From Toxoplasma gondii ME49 (taxonomy: Eukaryota; Apicomplexa; Conoidasida; Eucoccidiorida; Sarcocystidae): DNA of 64,000 bases. The stretch covers positions 706,727 through 770,726 of the forward strand of contig NC_031472.1 of NCBI RefSeq assembly GCF_000006565.2. Reading direction: 5' to 3'. Positions 35,701 to 48,940 of this stretch are shown in pieces (positions within the stretch are counted from its first letter, which is position 1; every line of letters begins with the position of its first letter). The notes beneath the pieces are model-generated. The model made no database searches. It saw only the letters and a list, made by a program, of their open reading frames with translations, and had not been told where the DNA came from. A program made the translations under genes and the position numbers.

Positions 35701-38199
35701 CCGAGCAACGTCCCTTCCGGGCAAGAACCTGGGCTTGTCCGCCTGCCTCGCCAGCTACAGAATCGCCAGCCACGCTGCATGCGCTCTTCCTCGTTGAGAA
35801 CGGTCTTCAGAGCGAAGACTTCTTGCGTCTTACGGTGTTTGAAAATTTTCACGTCTCCTGAAGGCGAGGGCGGGAGGGATATGCCCAGAAAACACACGTC
35901 CACGAAACTGTGCATCCAGAGGACAACCGAAGAGACATGCCCCTGTATTCATCTTCGTGTGTGTCTATACAGCTGTGGAAACTGTGGAGCGGGGAAGTCC
36001 CAAGAAACAAAGACGTGCGCACGTACACAGACGTGCATAGATGTTTGCACTTCTGCAGAAGATTCGCTTTACCCGAGACAAGAGCACGATTAACGTGCAT
36101 TTGCTGCTACCACAGTGCAGCGACTTTGCTTCAGTCACATTTACTTTTCTGTGCAAATGTGGCCGGTACTTGCTCTAATACAACTTGCGATGCGTCTAAC
36201 ATTCCGATCACCATCTTCTCTGAAGAGTAGAACAACATGACTTTTGATGTGCATCTACCATTATTCTCCGTCTCATTGTTGCTTGACCCCCTCGGTCCGT
36301 AGTTCTGTCTTTGTCCGTATGTACTTAGTTCGTCGCCTCTTTTTTCAAGGATGGTCGAATACAGCAGTCCAGTGTATGGCTGGCGTACAGCAGTCATGCA
36401 GAGTTTTGGTTGTCTATATCTCACAGCTAGAGTCACACCGCGGACACGCGCTGCTTCTCGAGATCACTGTGTGCACGTGTAGTCCTACCCGAGAAGCCGT
36501 GCCCGAGAACTGTCGACGTGTTTCTGTACATTCTTTGTCTCCCCTCAACTCGCGTTGCTCTGCCTGCGAACTTGACGAGCGACGCGAGTGAGGGCTGGGA
36601 GAAAATCTCTGCGGTTCCCGCGAAAGAGGAAGACTGAGTAGACTCAGAGGTCCCCGCTGTTGTCGACGCGCTCAGCGCAACCTCACAGAGACACAACTCT
36701 CCGTTACTTTCGTGATCCTTTTCCTCACTCATGTCTTTTTCCACGTCTACTTGCCAATTGGTAGAATGGACATCCGTCGCTGTGAGTGGCTGGGAAGATT
36801 TTACTTTCTGATGGGTTTCGGCTGTCTTCGACGGACTCGACTTGCTGCCGTCATGTGTAATCGTGGCATGCGAGAAAGTACAGACACGTTCGGGTCCATG
36901 GAGCAAATCGGAGGCTTTCTGTTTTGGATGCGCCAGGTGCGAAGACGAACTCCGACGCGGTGCTGGCACATGGCAGAGAGGAAGCAGCGTGGAACTCGAG
37001 GATGTATACAAACAGGCAGCGATGGGCACATTCGAAGACGATGGTGGCAGTCGCTTGGCTTTTATCGCATGCTCCAGGAGTGTCGCGTTGCCTGTCTTCT
37101 CCCAGGTTGTCTTGACATCTTCTGAGTCTCCCTGGTCCTCTGTTCCTGAGAAATGGAGAGCTGCGTCTGTGCTTCGTTCTGTGTTGTTGAGTCTGTGAAT
37201 TTGGCAGCTGGCAGAAAATAAGAGCGTGTTGCCGGCAGCCGGGAGGCACCCGTTCTGGGACATTTCTTTCAAGATCCTGGAAACCTCCGGAGGCTGAATA
37301 GAGAAGGGTCCTTCCCTTGATACGCAGAGCTCGTTCGTTCTGGAAGGGATAGCAAACCAAACAACTTCTCCCCCCGACAGGACACGGTACAAGAGTCCAC
37401 CGGCACTTTTCGGCATAAGAGCTTTCGCAATCGTTCTGTCTCCGTGATGGGGGATTCGCCAGAGGGTCACGACAGTGCGTTCAGCTGGGAAGGCGACGTC
37501 CTCCCTTTCTGGATCTCTCCTCGTCTCCGGCTTCCTCAGAGTGTCTGAACATTTGGAGTCGAACTTTAGCGGCAGGTCAGGCACTCCGGGAAATCCTTGA
37601 TCAAGCACTTTCCTCAGCCCGTTGTCTCTGCCTCTCGCAGTGCCTTTTGAGGCCTTCAGACGGTTCTCCGTTGTTTTGTCTGACTTTTCGAATTCCCTTC
37701 GGAACACAGCCCCGTTGTCGGCCCTCTCTGGAGGCGAGGGGGATGATGCCGGGGGTTGTTTGCGCTGGGTGTGCAAGACTCGCTTTTCTCTGTCCCTCTG
37801 GAGGCAGAGCGAGTGCACCGCCTGGTAAACTTGCGGGTTTTCCTGAAAAAGCCATTGTTTGGCTTCTCTTTCTTCACTTGCCGAGTCGCGTTTCTTCCCT
37901 TTGCTGGCGTCTTTCTTCTCTACGCATTTGCGGTAAACTAAAGCACCGCCTGGTGTTCTAGCCTGACTTGGGAGACTAGAGGCGTTCTTTGGGTCCGCAT
38001 GTTTCTTGCTGTTACACTGTGGCTTCTGGGCTGACGACAGTGGCGTTTTTGGTGGAGCGAAGGTCGTCTTGCGAGACGAAGTTGTTTCTGGGCAGTAAAG
38101 GGAATTGCAGTGCAGGGACTGCTCTCGGCGTCGGACACTCGCTAGCCAGTCCAGCGCTGAAGAAGCTTCTGGACTGGAGCTCGCAATGATGTCATCCAT
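30285..38199 (-). CDS. CDPK-like protein kinase with long N-terminal extension, eleven exons
   Basis: Ser/Thr kinase of the calcium-dependent (CAMK/CDPK) type. Exons: 38199-36489, 35857-35088, 34705-34613, 33931-33316, 33219-33066, 32988-32857, 32272-32072, 31879-31764, 31254-31037, 30666-30574, 30458-30285; phases fit, about 1425 aa. Residues 1-560 are a disordered, Ser-rich extension. The Gly loop GHGFSG (566-571) is joined across intron 1; then FALK (Lys588), HRDIKAQN (Asp841, Asn846), DFG (861-863), GTPGLHPPE (1046-1054) and DMWGLG (1125-1130). All core catalytic residues are present. Inserts sit between Lys588 and the HPAII segment, before the HRD, and between DFG and PPE; exon 5 adds about 50 aa after the PPE. 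The C-terminal part has an EF-hand-like loop DKSKRGMVFYDD (1262-1273), a second degenerate segment, and DPSRKGTVAVSQ (1348-1359). The last exon's acceptor is the least certain. Confidence 0.8.
32697..32732. repeat. (TA)n microsatellite in CDPK-like intron 6
   Basis: About seventeen TA units in the intron between exons 6 and 7 of the kinase gene. Confidence 0.9.
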
Positions 38200-41100
38200 T
38201 TCCCCCTAAAAGAACAGTTCCTCTTTCCTTGGTTTATGAGACAATTGGAGAACCGAAGAGGAATTCCTCTCTTGACGCCTTGTGGCTATGCGACAGTGCC
38301 GCCTCCTTATTGGTGTCAGAGAACATCCACGGTGTTGCAAACGCACAGGTGGAAAAGGCAAACATAGACAGCATGTAAGCCCCTTGAGCTGGTGTAGAAA
38401 GGCAATGTATGGTAAGCAGGCACTTTCCCGTATAACGGAAGTGAAGGCGGAAGCGTCAGCGTGGCAGGCGAGAAGTGGCACACAGAAAGCCGCATGCGTG
38501 CCCACATCCGTATATTTATGTGGTAAGAAAAAGGCGATCGTAGTTTGTCCGATGACTTCAGGGCCGATTACAAAAAACTTGTTGCCGAGAGAATTCGAGC
38601 GATCACAAGCGCCGCACGCACATAAGCAGTACTCGTTTTATGCACATTTCATCGAGTGTTTAATAAGTCTGCGAGTTCTGTGTTTTGCCTCTGCTCCGTT
38701 TCTTTTGCACATGATGACGAAACACGCAATCGGCTGAGCTCCGCCAGGTAGAAGCGCGCTCACCGAACCAAGACAAGATTTTGCGTGGAAAAAATCCGAA
38801 CTACTCAAATACATGGGAGAAACATCCAAACCACTCGTATTGAGAATGTGTCAGTGCACTCAATTATATCAAACAATTTGTTATGAGGCTACGAAACGAA
38901 ACAGACTCGACAAGTTCCGAAGAGTTGACTGTAGACACTCGCCAAGTACAAGCGAACGTGTTTACAAAGTAGCTGGCGGCCCTACAGTGGTAGAGTCTGC
39001 AGCTTCCGATATAAAACCAAAAGATTCTATGCATTTGCGAAAAATGGCTCCATTGTGGCTGCCGCCAACCTCCCAGCCAAAGCGCGACGCATAGTCACGC
39101 GTTGGATCACCCCGAAGATCGGCGGGAGCAAAACGCGGGTAGGGGAAGCGTTCTTGCTTCCAAGTGTGGCTGGTGTTCTCTTTGAGCAGAACACGCATGA
39201 GAAACCGTCAACCACACAGGCTCTGTCGCAGAGCCGGTAGGAAAGACACAGTTTCCACGCGGGTACACGTATCATACGAAAATTTAAAGATACGACTTCC
39301 TGTAAACGCCAGCAACCTGCCTGTCGTCTGCATGTCACTTGTTACACGAAAATGGATTTGAAAGTATTCGCATGTGTGTATATATACAGATGCCTGCATA
39401 TTAGCTGCGGAGTCTACATGCGACGCGAAACCAAGACATTTTGCACGGGTCTTTTGTTTATGGAATAACTTTAGGTGTGACTTGAATGTTAGCCTTGAGC
39501 CTACAAGCGACGCAAACAAATGAACTTAGGTTCTTATCGATATCGAAAAGGGCGCCTGGATCCGTTGTCTCGAATCCAAGGATGTCCTTCTCTTCCTTCC
39601 TCAGTTAAGAGATATAGACCTCCGAAAATTGATCCCTAAAAAACAAAGGCAACACCAATTTGGAACTTCCGTTTCCGCGTCGGTACTCCACCAGGCAAGG
39701 AAAGTATTTTCGTCGGTGTAGATGACCAACCCGGAGTGCGATTTCCGGATGCAGCAGGTGTGGAACGGTTTGGACTGCTAAAATGAACCGCACTTTTAGT
39801 CGTAGCGCGTGTTTTTGCGGCAGTTGTTTCACGGTGACAGCTTGTGAAACATCAGAGGCTACGGCTCGTAGATAGCCTAGTCCCTCACGGAGGACTGCAC
39901 AAGACAGTTCTGATCAAGAGACAAAAACCCTGTGCTACTAATTGGCAGCTTCTCCTCTGACTGCAAAAACTTTAACACTGCGCCACACCAAATCCAAGGT
40001 TGCTCCCCGTTCAACACAAGAAGCGGCGAAGCTATTCATCGATCACCTCGAGCTTCTGGCACGAAACGGGATAGCGACCTTCCTTCCTGGTCTGAACCTT
40101 ATACTCTTGATTGTCCATATTCTCAAGGTGCGCAGAACTCGGCATTGTGACCAGACTTCACCGTCCCCTGTGTATACATTTCCAGAGTGATATGTCGCGG
40201 GAAGGGAGCCGAGTCATGACGCCACGATGTCAGAAGAGTTTTAGCTGTCTCTTGCCACGTTACACCCATGGCATCTGTATTTCGTGCAGCTGTCTCTAAT
40301 TGATCCACACTTCGTCTTGCGAACAGAGTTCTGTCGGGCAACACAATGTGAAGTGCACTTCTCGATTGCTGACAGGAATCAAGTAACACCGAGCTGACGT
40401 TGCACGCACTACGAAGCGTAAACTTTCCGTGGCTGAAGTGCTGAGAAGCGAGTGCAGTAGCCGACCTGTTTCTCACTTCACGTAGCGATCTGCATGAAGC
40501 GGAACTCTCAAACTTCCTCCTCTTTCACCCTACGAAGAACCGCATCAGTAATCTATTGCTTGCCACGTGTTTATCCAGCTAAATCCTGGAGAGACTAGTG
40601 TTTTCTGGCGGCATGCGAAGGACACCACCTAGTGGTGAGGACTTGCAGCGATCGCCCTGCTCAGTACTAGTCCACGACGGCCACAGCTACGAGTTCCACC
40701 AAATCAAGAGCCAGATCACCGCTCTGCTTCTGTGGTCAGTTGGAGCTATCGTGGTGCGGGTGCTTCAGTGAGCAAGAGTGTTCTGATTCAAAAATGCGTC
40801 GCAGCGAAGCTTGTTTGCACACCGACGCGTGGGTGGCTTCTGTTCAGCCGACTGGACCACTGTCTGTGACAGGAAAATAAGTGAGAGAACCGTGGTAAAG
40901 GTACAGTCTCAGTTGTTCGATAGAAACAAAACTGATTCTCACTCACGCGAAAACCACACGGTCCACACAAGGCAGAGAACACCTTTCTTGCAAACTTTTC
41001 CTCACACGGTCCCAGACAACGGTTTTAAATGTCCCTTCCGCGGCGGGTCCTGAGTCCGCTAAAATACGAACAGGTTCCGCGCAGAGGACCTGACCCAGAC

Positions 41101-41359
41101 ATATCACGCACATTCTCTCATTTCGATACTTTTTCGGAAGCCAAAAACACATATACACGTCCAGAGTGTATGTCTACAGGTAAATGTTCACGAAGTAGCG
41201 CATCATATGAGTCTATTCACCAGAACGCGGTACTGGACTTCTTCATTCACGGAAAACAAAATGGATTCCTTTCCACAGCTTCTCCTGCAGACACAGGAGC
41301 GAACTCTACGCGGTGACGCAGGTCTGGAGACGTCTCCACTCGGTCTCCAAGTCCCACTG
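38200..41359. other. Spacer: kinase promoter side and KH-gene 3' side
   Basis: No supported gene in 3.2 kb. It should hold the 5' leader and promoter of the minus-strand kinase gene (near 38200) and the 3' untranslated region of the minus-strand KH gene (near 41360). Open frames are short and lack motifs. Unlike the introns it has no long microsatellite. Confidence 0.5.
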
Positions 41360-43924
41360 TCACGCTTCGACGAAAAAACATTTCGCCGCGAGATACGCGA
41401 CGAATCCCAAGACGATGGCAAGAGTCCACATCTTCATGAACGTCAAAAAGCCTTCATCGAAGAGTGCACCGATCCCCGCGATCTCCGGCTGGGCAGCTTC
41501 GCTATGTTTATCCGCCTCCATTGATTTCTCGGAATTCGTTCCTTCCGGACCTTTCGTTTGGCTGTTCACCGGTGGCTGCCGTGATGCGTTCACCTCTGCG
41601 TCTCTCTCCGACTCGACCTTTGCGATGGCAGTGCTCAACTGTTTCGTCCCTTCCAGGCATTCCTCGGCCTTCCCTTCCCGCAGCTTGTGCACGGGATGCT
41701 CCAGGAGCCGTCTATGGGACAGCTCCGCGCTCAGCCCGCCGCCGAGAGCAACTGCAGCAACTTCCCTGACGCTCCCAGCAGCCCTCCCCACGCCATTCGC
41801 GACGCTTTTTCTGGCTTCTACAAGCACTTCCTCAGATCGTGGCCTCAGCGGGAAAAATTCAGGAGCGCTTGCGTCCAAAGTCGACGACCCGGAGGCCTTG
41901 CCGGACCCGCCGCTTCCCTTTCGTGGGGCATCTGAGCCTCCCAAGTTCCTCCACTCGTGCTGCTCCGACTCTTCCTGAATGCACTGCAGAATGCTCGCCA
42001 GCCGAGCCATGCTTCCTGCCGCGGTGCTGCACACAGTCGAGGGAGTGTCGTGGCATGTGTCCAAGTTCGCTGCTTCGCCGTCTCCCACGACATCAGGGCC
42101 GTGTGCTCTTTCCCCGCCTAGAGACGCAGACTGCTTCAGGTAGAGCTGGAGAGTCGCCGCGGCATCTGCAGAACCCGCAGTGCGGACAGGCGCACCTACA
42201 GCGCCCAGGTCGCTGCGTCGAACAACGACTGTGGAGACTTTGGGGTTCAGAAACTCTGCGCGGGAGTCGCAGAGACCCGTCACAGGGTGACGAAGATGAT
42301 GCTCTCCCCGAGCTGGGTAACCCGCACCTTCATCGCTGCCGCTGTCGACGCCCGTGGACGCATCCAGGGACGGCTGGGACTGATGCTGAGTGAGGGCCTT
42401 GAGGCTCTCGGCGGTTCTGAACACGAGACGGGAAGACTGGCGGGAGTGAGCTGCCGAGAAGGCCTCGAAGGCGCTGAACTCGTCGTGGGCGGGAAGCGCG
42501 CTGCCGCCGCCTCCGATCTTCGACAGCGAGCTGCGAGAGGTCCGCGGGTTCGCGCTACATGCCGATGAGGTTGAAGTGCACAGGAGCTCCGCTGCGTCGT
42601 TCCCGTTCAGAGCCGCCTCAGGCGAAGCGTCGTCGAAGAGCGCTCTCCTCGGAAGGCTTTGTTGACTCTGATTCCGCGACCGTGACTGTCTGTGTGCGCG
42701 CTCCGCGACCCCCGGCGGCGCCTCGAAGCTCAGCTTCCGGTAGTAGCAGACGTGTTTGCAAGTCGCCTTTTCGGGGTGCGTGTTGATTTTCCTTGCGAGG
42801 GTGAAGACCGCCGTCCTCAGACTCTGCTTCCGGGGAGATTCAACCGTGACAACCCGCTCGGCACACGCTTCGTCTGCGGTCACAAACAGTGGAGAAATAT
42901 TAATGTTGGCTTCTGTCGCAAGGCGAACAGACTGGATGTACCCGCCTTTCTTGCCAATCAAACTTCCAATCACCGCACGCGGAACGCAAATCTTGCAGGC
43001 GAGAGTTCGGGACAGCGAGCCGCCGGAGCCGCTGCTCAAAGACGTTGTCGACCGTAGCAGATCCTCGGTGGAAGGTTGAGAGGGCATCTGCGCCAGCTCG
43101 TCCATGCGATCGATGATCCAGTCGACAACTTGAAACACAGCGCGCTCCGTGCCTTCTGCCGCCACCAGCCGTTCTGTCGTCCCGGGGAAGTACATGCCGT
43201 GGGGAGAAAGGACCTGTTTTCGGAGGACCACACACACGAAAGGAATCTCGACTCGATTCAACAAGAGTATACACGCCGGACTCACGGACTCAGTCTTCAG
43301 AAAACACAGTGAAACGGCAGAACTCTGAAGATTATACCTAACTCAATCGCATTCTCAGTCCGCCTGGTATGGCTGTCGAGGGCACACGTTAAAGTCACTG
43401 AGGACAGCAGATCTAGGGTGTGAGTGTCGGATTCCTGATTAAGACCGTGAACGTCTGTTTACAAACGGGATCAAAATTCTCTTGTGCGTTCATAGCCATG
43501 GGAAGCAAATACGGTCACCGTTACTGGTCTGTCATTTGCATAGTAAAGACACAAAAATTTGAACAAACGCAATGGATGTCGACGAAATTATTTTACACCG
43601 CAAAGAACAGAAAGCGCCTTAGGGACTTACGATTTTCGCGCCGGTGACCTGTTTGAGGTGCTTGATTTCCTGTCCGGTGTTGCCAATTATCATTCCCGCG
43701 AGTTGGTTGCTAATTAGCATTTTCACGTAGCAGGCCCCCGACGACTGCGCCAGACGCGTCCCTGCCAGGAGCTGGTTACCCACTGCATTTTCAAAGTCAG
43801 TGTCTCTTGGGCTATGTTCTGCTCTGCCCACAAAGAATCGATCTTTTCCCGTAACTTCTTTGTCTCCCTTTGTCTCGGCCGCAGCCACGAACCGCGGCAG
43901 AGAGGCGTGAGAGAGCTCTTCCAT
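41360..43924 (-). CDS. Two-KH-domain RNA-binding protein with C-terminal membrane anchor
   Basis: KH domains bind single-stranded RNA or DNA. Two exons, 43924-43631 and 43213-41360, joined in phase 0, give 715 aa. KH1 (about 64-145) has the GxxG loop GNTG at 81-84, and the intron falls inside the domain; on the far side come VLSPHGMYFPGTTERLV, close to the Nova/PCBP pattern. KH2 (about 170-240) has GKKG at 185-188. Residues 250-680 are low-complexity and Ser/Ala-rich with no domain I recognise. The last 25 residues contain a hydrophobic helix (MWTLAIVLGFVAYLAA) followed by KCFFVEA, which looks like a tail anchor. The start is the first ATG in the open frame; the frame continues upstream to a CAG/GTG at 43953, so an upstream exon is possible. 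Confidence 0.85.
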
Positions 43925-46900
43925 TTTGGTGGAAAACAAGGGGTTCACCTGCGTAAACGTCAAGACTGGGGCCTTCCCGAAATATCCCGATTTTTCACTC
44001 TTTTATTAGATCCAGAATGACACACACGACAGGAAGGCAAGTATTCAGAGAAAACGCCTCCAGTTCCCGGAACTGACTTTGCTCGTAGACAAGAGTGCAA
44101 TCGTTGGCCGCCGCTTTTTACGGGGGAGCCAGCAGCTTGTTCAACACGTTTCGTCGTTCGACTTCTGTCTTTTGTGTCTTCTTTGAAGATCCGTCCGAGA
44201 GGCAACTCAACGACAGATGGGCGCCAAAGTTATTGCCAAACTCACCAACAGATATGCTGCAACAGGTAGACCGCTACCGGAACTGGGGCTCCTCTGGGGT
44301 ATCGACCTTTCCAAATAAAAGGGGCAAACAAATTATTTTTTCGAAAATGGAAAACACGGTTTGCCTCCTCTCTCGCGGAACGCAAGGAGACAAGTGAGAG
44401 AAAAAAAAATTCCAGCGACGGCCGCAGTTGACGGAGGCCGCGTGTCTGGGTGCCTTCGAAAAGAGCTCCAGGGGTATCCCGGTAAACCGCCTGCGACAGA
44501 GGTTATTTTCTGGTTCTCTTCCGTGCCGACAGTCAGCATGGAATTTTGGAAAAAAGTCGCGGTGAAAGGAGAAAAAGAAAATAGCGATTGTGAGAAGCGC
44601 GTGTCACAGTCAACACTAGGCGCGCGCTTGTCTCAACGCACGCGAGAGAGCGAAGCTTGGATTCCCGCGATGGGTCACCTGCGAGCGTTTCTCTTCGTCT
44701 TTTGCCCCGGCTTCCGGTGACTTTTCAAAGACGAAAATCGATGAAGATCAAAGAGTTTTTCTCTTCACTCTCCGCGCTATGTGACGCGCCGAAGACTTTG
44801 CACATATACGCGCAGCTCGAAAGACAGAACTCCACACAGGAGAGCGGGCCGCTTTCCGGAGATTCCCGGCAAATGAAGAGGGAAAAACACGGTGAAGACG
44901 CGAGGTCACGAATTGTTCGATGTATGTTGGGGAAAAGGGAGTTGCACTCGTGACGCAGCTTCTTCTTTAGAATCGTCCGGGTTGTCTCAGCGGAGCTGCC
45001 GCGAGCAGACTTCCTCGACTCTCCACGCCCGTTTCCCTGCAGGATTTCGTCGGGTGTTTTCTGAAACTACCGCTAACAACGTTCTTCCGAGTCGACTTCC
45101 CGTTTAACAAAACCCTCCTGTTTGTCTGCCACCGAGAACACAGAAAGAAACACCTGATTCTCGCGTAAAGAGAGCTGTCCGAGTCGACTTGCACCGCCAC
45201 TGCGCTCGCGCTTGTTGGTCGGCCGCGAAGCTTCGAGACGAGGACGTGTGAAGAAGCGTAGTTTTCTGAGAACTTTTGAGTCGAGTGACTTTTCGTTATC
45301 TGCATAAACTTCCATCAACCTCGAGATTCGTGGAAAGGCAGAAATGCCTCGGGAAAAAGGAACAAACGGCGCTGCGCAACTCGGCCGCGCCGCCGTCTTC
45401 GGGAGGAGCAGACACCGCCGAGAAACACGGTGGCACGGAGCTTCCTATGTAGAACTTGAAGGCCGGAAGAAAGTCCAACAAAAGGAATAAGAATGACAGG
45501 AACGTCGCAACGGTGAGCAACGCAAATGGCTCGAACAGTCCGTGGCGAACAGCAACCAGACAACCCGCGCGCGGAATGGCCGGCCGCGAAGCTGTCTGAA
45601 GACTGGCCTCTGTTCTGGAGCTTCGATGCGTCGCGCGTGGCACGAGAGCTGCCGGCGAACCACAACGCCCAGGGTTTCTGTTGCCGAAAAGTAAGATACA
45701 GATAATTCCTATCAGTGATTCACGTGCCAGTGACGTTTCAAAACTAAAAATCCAGAGAAACTGAGCTCTTCTTCCCGTACACTGGCACGGGACCACCTCG
45801 CTAGCGAGTCCCCCGAGAGAAACGCGGTTGAGACAAAAACGAGAAACCCTGCAATACCAACACTGTAAACGGCTCTCGGGACCCCGGCGTGGAAAAGCAG
45901 GAAGCGCCGCGCGATAGCCTGTGCATAAACTCATGTACAGATATAAAGATAAATAAATATTCAGAGAGCTTCCTGGAGGGGTATTGGGGATCTGGACCCT
46001 AGGCAAACGGGCGGAATTCACTACAGCGAGGAAACTGTTCACATGCGTCAAACGGACAACGACAGCCGTCACAGGGACTGAAGCAGCGAGTTCGCATGCA
46101 GGTACCAGATTTGCCACTTTTGAGCGTGCATCAGAGTCTCTTCAGCGGACGTCGTTTGACGAACAGTTCCCTCCTGGTGGACCTGCGAGGGAAACGCACG
46201 CCACGCATTCCACCACGGTCACTTCACAGAGGACATAAAGTGACACAGTCCCGTTAGCTGCGGCGGGATGGGGGAGCCGAGTGAGTCGTGTTCGTGACTT
46301 TTTCTGCGCAAAAGTATGTTTCTGTACACCTGGACTTGCCGAGTACGATATCCGCGCTCTAGAGATAAGGGAAAATGCACCACCTAAGATGTCGACCGTA
46401 CAGTGGAGCAACCGATTGATACCGATAAGGACGGAGTCTCTAAGTTGCTCGGCGACCCTCATGAAATTGGGGTAAAACCTTTCCTTTCCCTTATGTACTC
46501 ATGGCGTGCAATATCAAACCGATAACAACTGAAGGTCGACTCCCTATTACACACTATAAAATGGGATTCCTAGGTTTGCGCAAACTACCTTTTTCTGGGG
46601 AGAACGCTGAGATGTCCAGCCACTACGGCTGTAAAGAGCTTACGTGAGCCGATCTCGACTAAAGTGGAGAAAAGGCTCACAGCATTCAAATGTGATGCCT
46701 AGTAAGCGTCAAGGCTTCCAGATTGACCGAAAGTGGGGGAGCAGTCGTACCGTGCCCGGTGATTTTCCACCATTTTCTACTTGTAACGTGTGAAAGACAG
46801 TACACGGCTTAGGACGTACTGCGGAACGAATAAGACTCTTTTTGTAACTCTCCTTCGGCACTGAAACGATCGACTGTTATCATTTGCTTGGCATGCTTGC

Positions 46901-48940
46901 TCCGGACTTGAAGACCCTGCGCGAGGACAGACATTCTGTTCTTTACATTCCCGTGTACTAACGGCACTTTGTGCTAAACACCAACAGCAGAAACTCCAGA
47001 GACGTGTGCACTTTCTAGCGTTCAACATCTAGTTAGCGGAGGAGCTTCAGGAAAGACAGATCGAATTTAAGCCTTCATCCTTCTTGTTAAAATGGAGGAG
47101 TTCTGTAAATACCTTTTTCTCTACACTTTTTTATCTTACGGAATGTGGGACGGACATTTAATCTGTGCCTGCCATCACAATCGGGGTGCGGGATTGTCAA
47201 ATGCTATGCCACGCTTTTAGAGCAGGTGAGAACTACAGCTAAGAAGAACTTGAGTATGTGCGTTTCTTGGTGCACGTACTGTTATAAATTATGTAAGCAC
47301 GGGAGTCTGCGAACTCGGCAGGCTGACTTCCCGTTTCTTCCCACAGACAACAACGCTCGTAGCTTCGCCCCAAGCCTACTTGCCTACCCACTCTTCATAC
47401 TGGCCTTTCTGACACGCCTCGCGAATTCCACCGTCTCGAAAAGAACCTAGCGGGCTCTTTCCCTCCATGGAGAGCCAGTGGGGTCGTTCTTTTGTTGTGA
47501 CGTTTCCTGTTCGTGGAACGCCTTTGTTATTGAACACGGTTCAGTTAGCGACGATACTTGTCCGGCAGGTGCAACACGAGGATTGTTAGCAATCTGCCAT
47601 TTGCGACTGCGTGGAGAAAAAGTACAACAGAACTGCAAAGTTCAGGCTCATGAATTCAGTGCCCGGGACTACCTGGTGGTGATGGTTGCTTATACGGAAC
47701 ACTGAACTCCATCTGCTTTTTTAACTAACGACAGTGGACTGGGCCACGACATACAGTTGATATGCATTTCAGTCACGACATTATCAGCACCAGATCCGAA
47801 CTTCGTCAACTTGGGAAACAACAAGTACACAAGACAGGCAACCCCGCCTGATGAATGAGCCAGGTTGGAGGGGTGGTACCCCCACAGAAACCCCTATCCA
47901 CCGAAACGTTTTCTATCTCGACTTTCCCCTGCGTGTAGACAGGTGTAGAGTGTGTATCAACTCGTCAACGGCACACGACCATCTCTGTCCACGCTCCATT
48001 CTTTATACATTCGCAGACACGCCGAGGGGTTGCTTCAGCGATTTTCATCAAGACAGTATTAATCACCAGTGGAAACTGTATCTGAAGTACGCACGATGTG
48101 AGCTTGCCCAACCACAGCCGGTGTATAGTTTCTATGGATCTCGGATTCATGAGAAGACCGTGCTCTTAAGCACTGGCGTCAGGATCCCGTTCGGCAATAC
48201 GCTAGAAGGCGAAGTCCCATGACACTTTCTCTCGCCGTGGTTTCCGCAGTCACTTGAAACAAGAAAACGGACGGTACCCGTCGTTTGCCCACGCGTGACT
48301 CTATACTGAGAGGTGCCTTTCTACAAATAGGTCTCCCAACAATGGAGGAAGTTCGTTTCCCGGTGTCTTCGAAGTCGCGAATGTCGTTTTCCGCAAGTAC
48401 ACGACTCGCTGTGTGGATGGATGGTCCTCCTGCCCGCCCAAGATAAACAGAAGAAAGTGGCTGTTTGCTGAGCCTGATGATAGCAGTCGACCGGCACTCA
48501 ACACACGCGCTCCGACACACGTTTAGCGAACAAGTGAGAGACTCTGCTGTTTCCTCGTAGAAACCTTGTCATCTCGAGTGGCAAGCCCAATCCCCTTCTT
48601 TTTTAACTCTGTGTGTCTCCAACCTGCCCAGCAACCAACGGTCTTTTCAACCCTTTCCAGTCAGGACACAGCGCTCCGGGTGAAACCACAAGATTTACGT
48701 GCTTTGGCACCTGATTCAGTGCCAATCTCGCTGCTTGTGAACGTGGAAAGAAACAGTTGAAACGTAGCTTCCTTTGCGCACTTTGGTGTGCAGTGGCAGA
48801 ACGAGCACACCGCTTTATGCGCGATGATCTTATGCGTCCACATTGCCATAACTCGAATCGAGTAAACAGGCACGTTCAAGTGCCTAGAACACTGAATACA
48901 AATCCATTGTGGAGAAACTGGAGAGACAACAGAGCATGCA

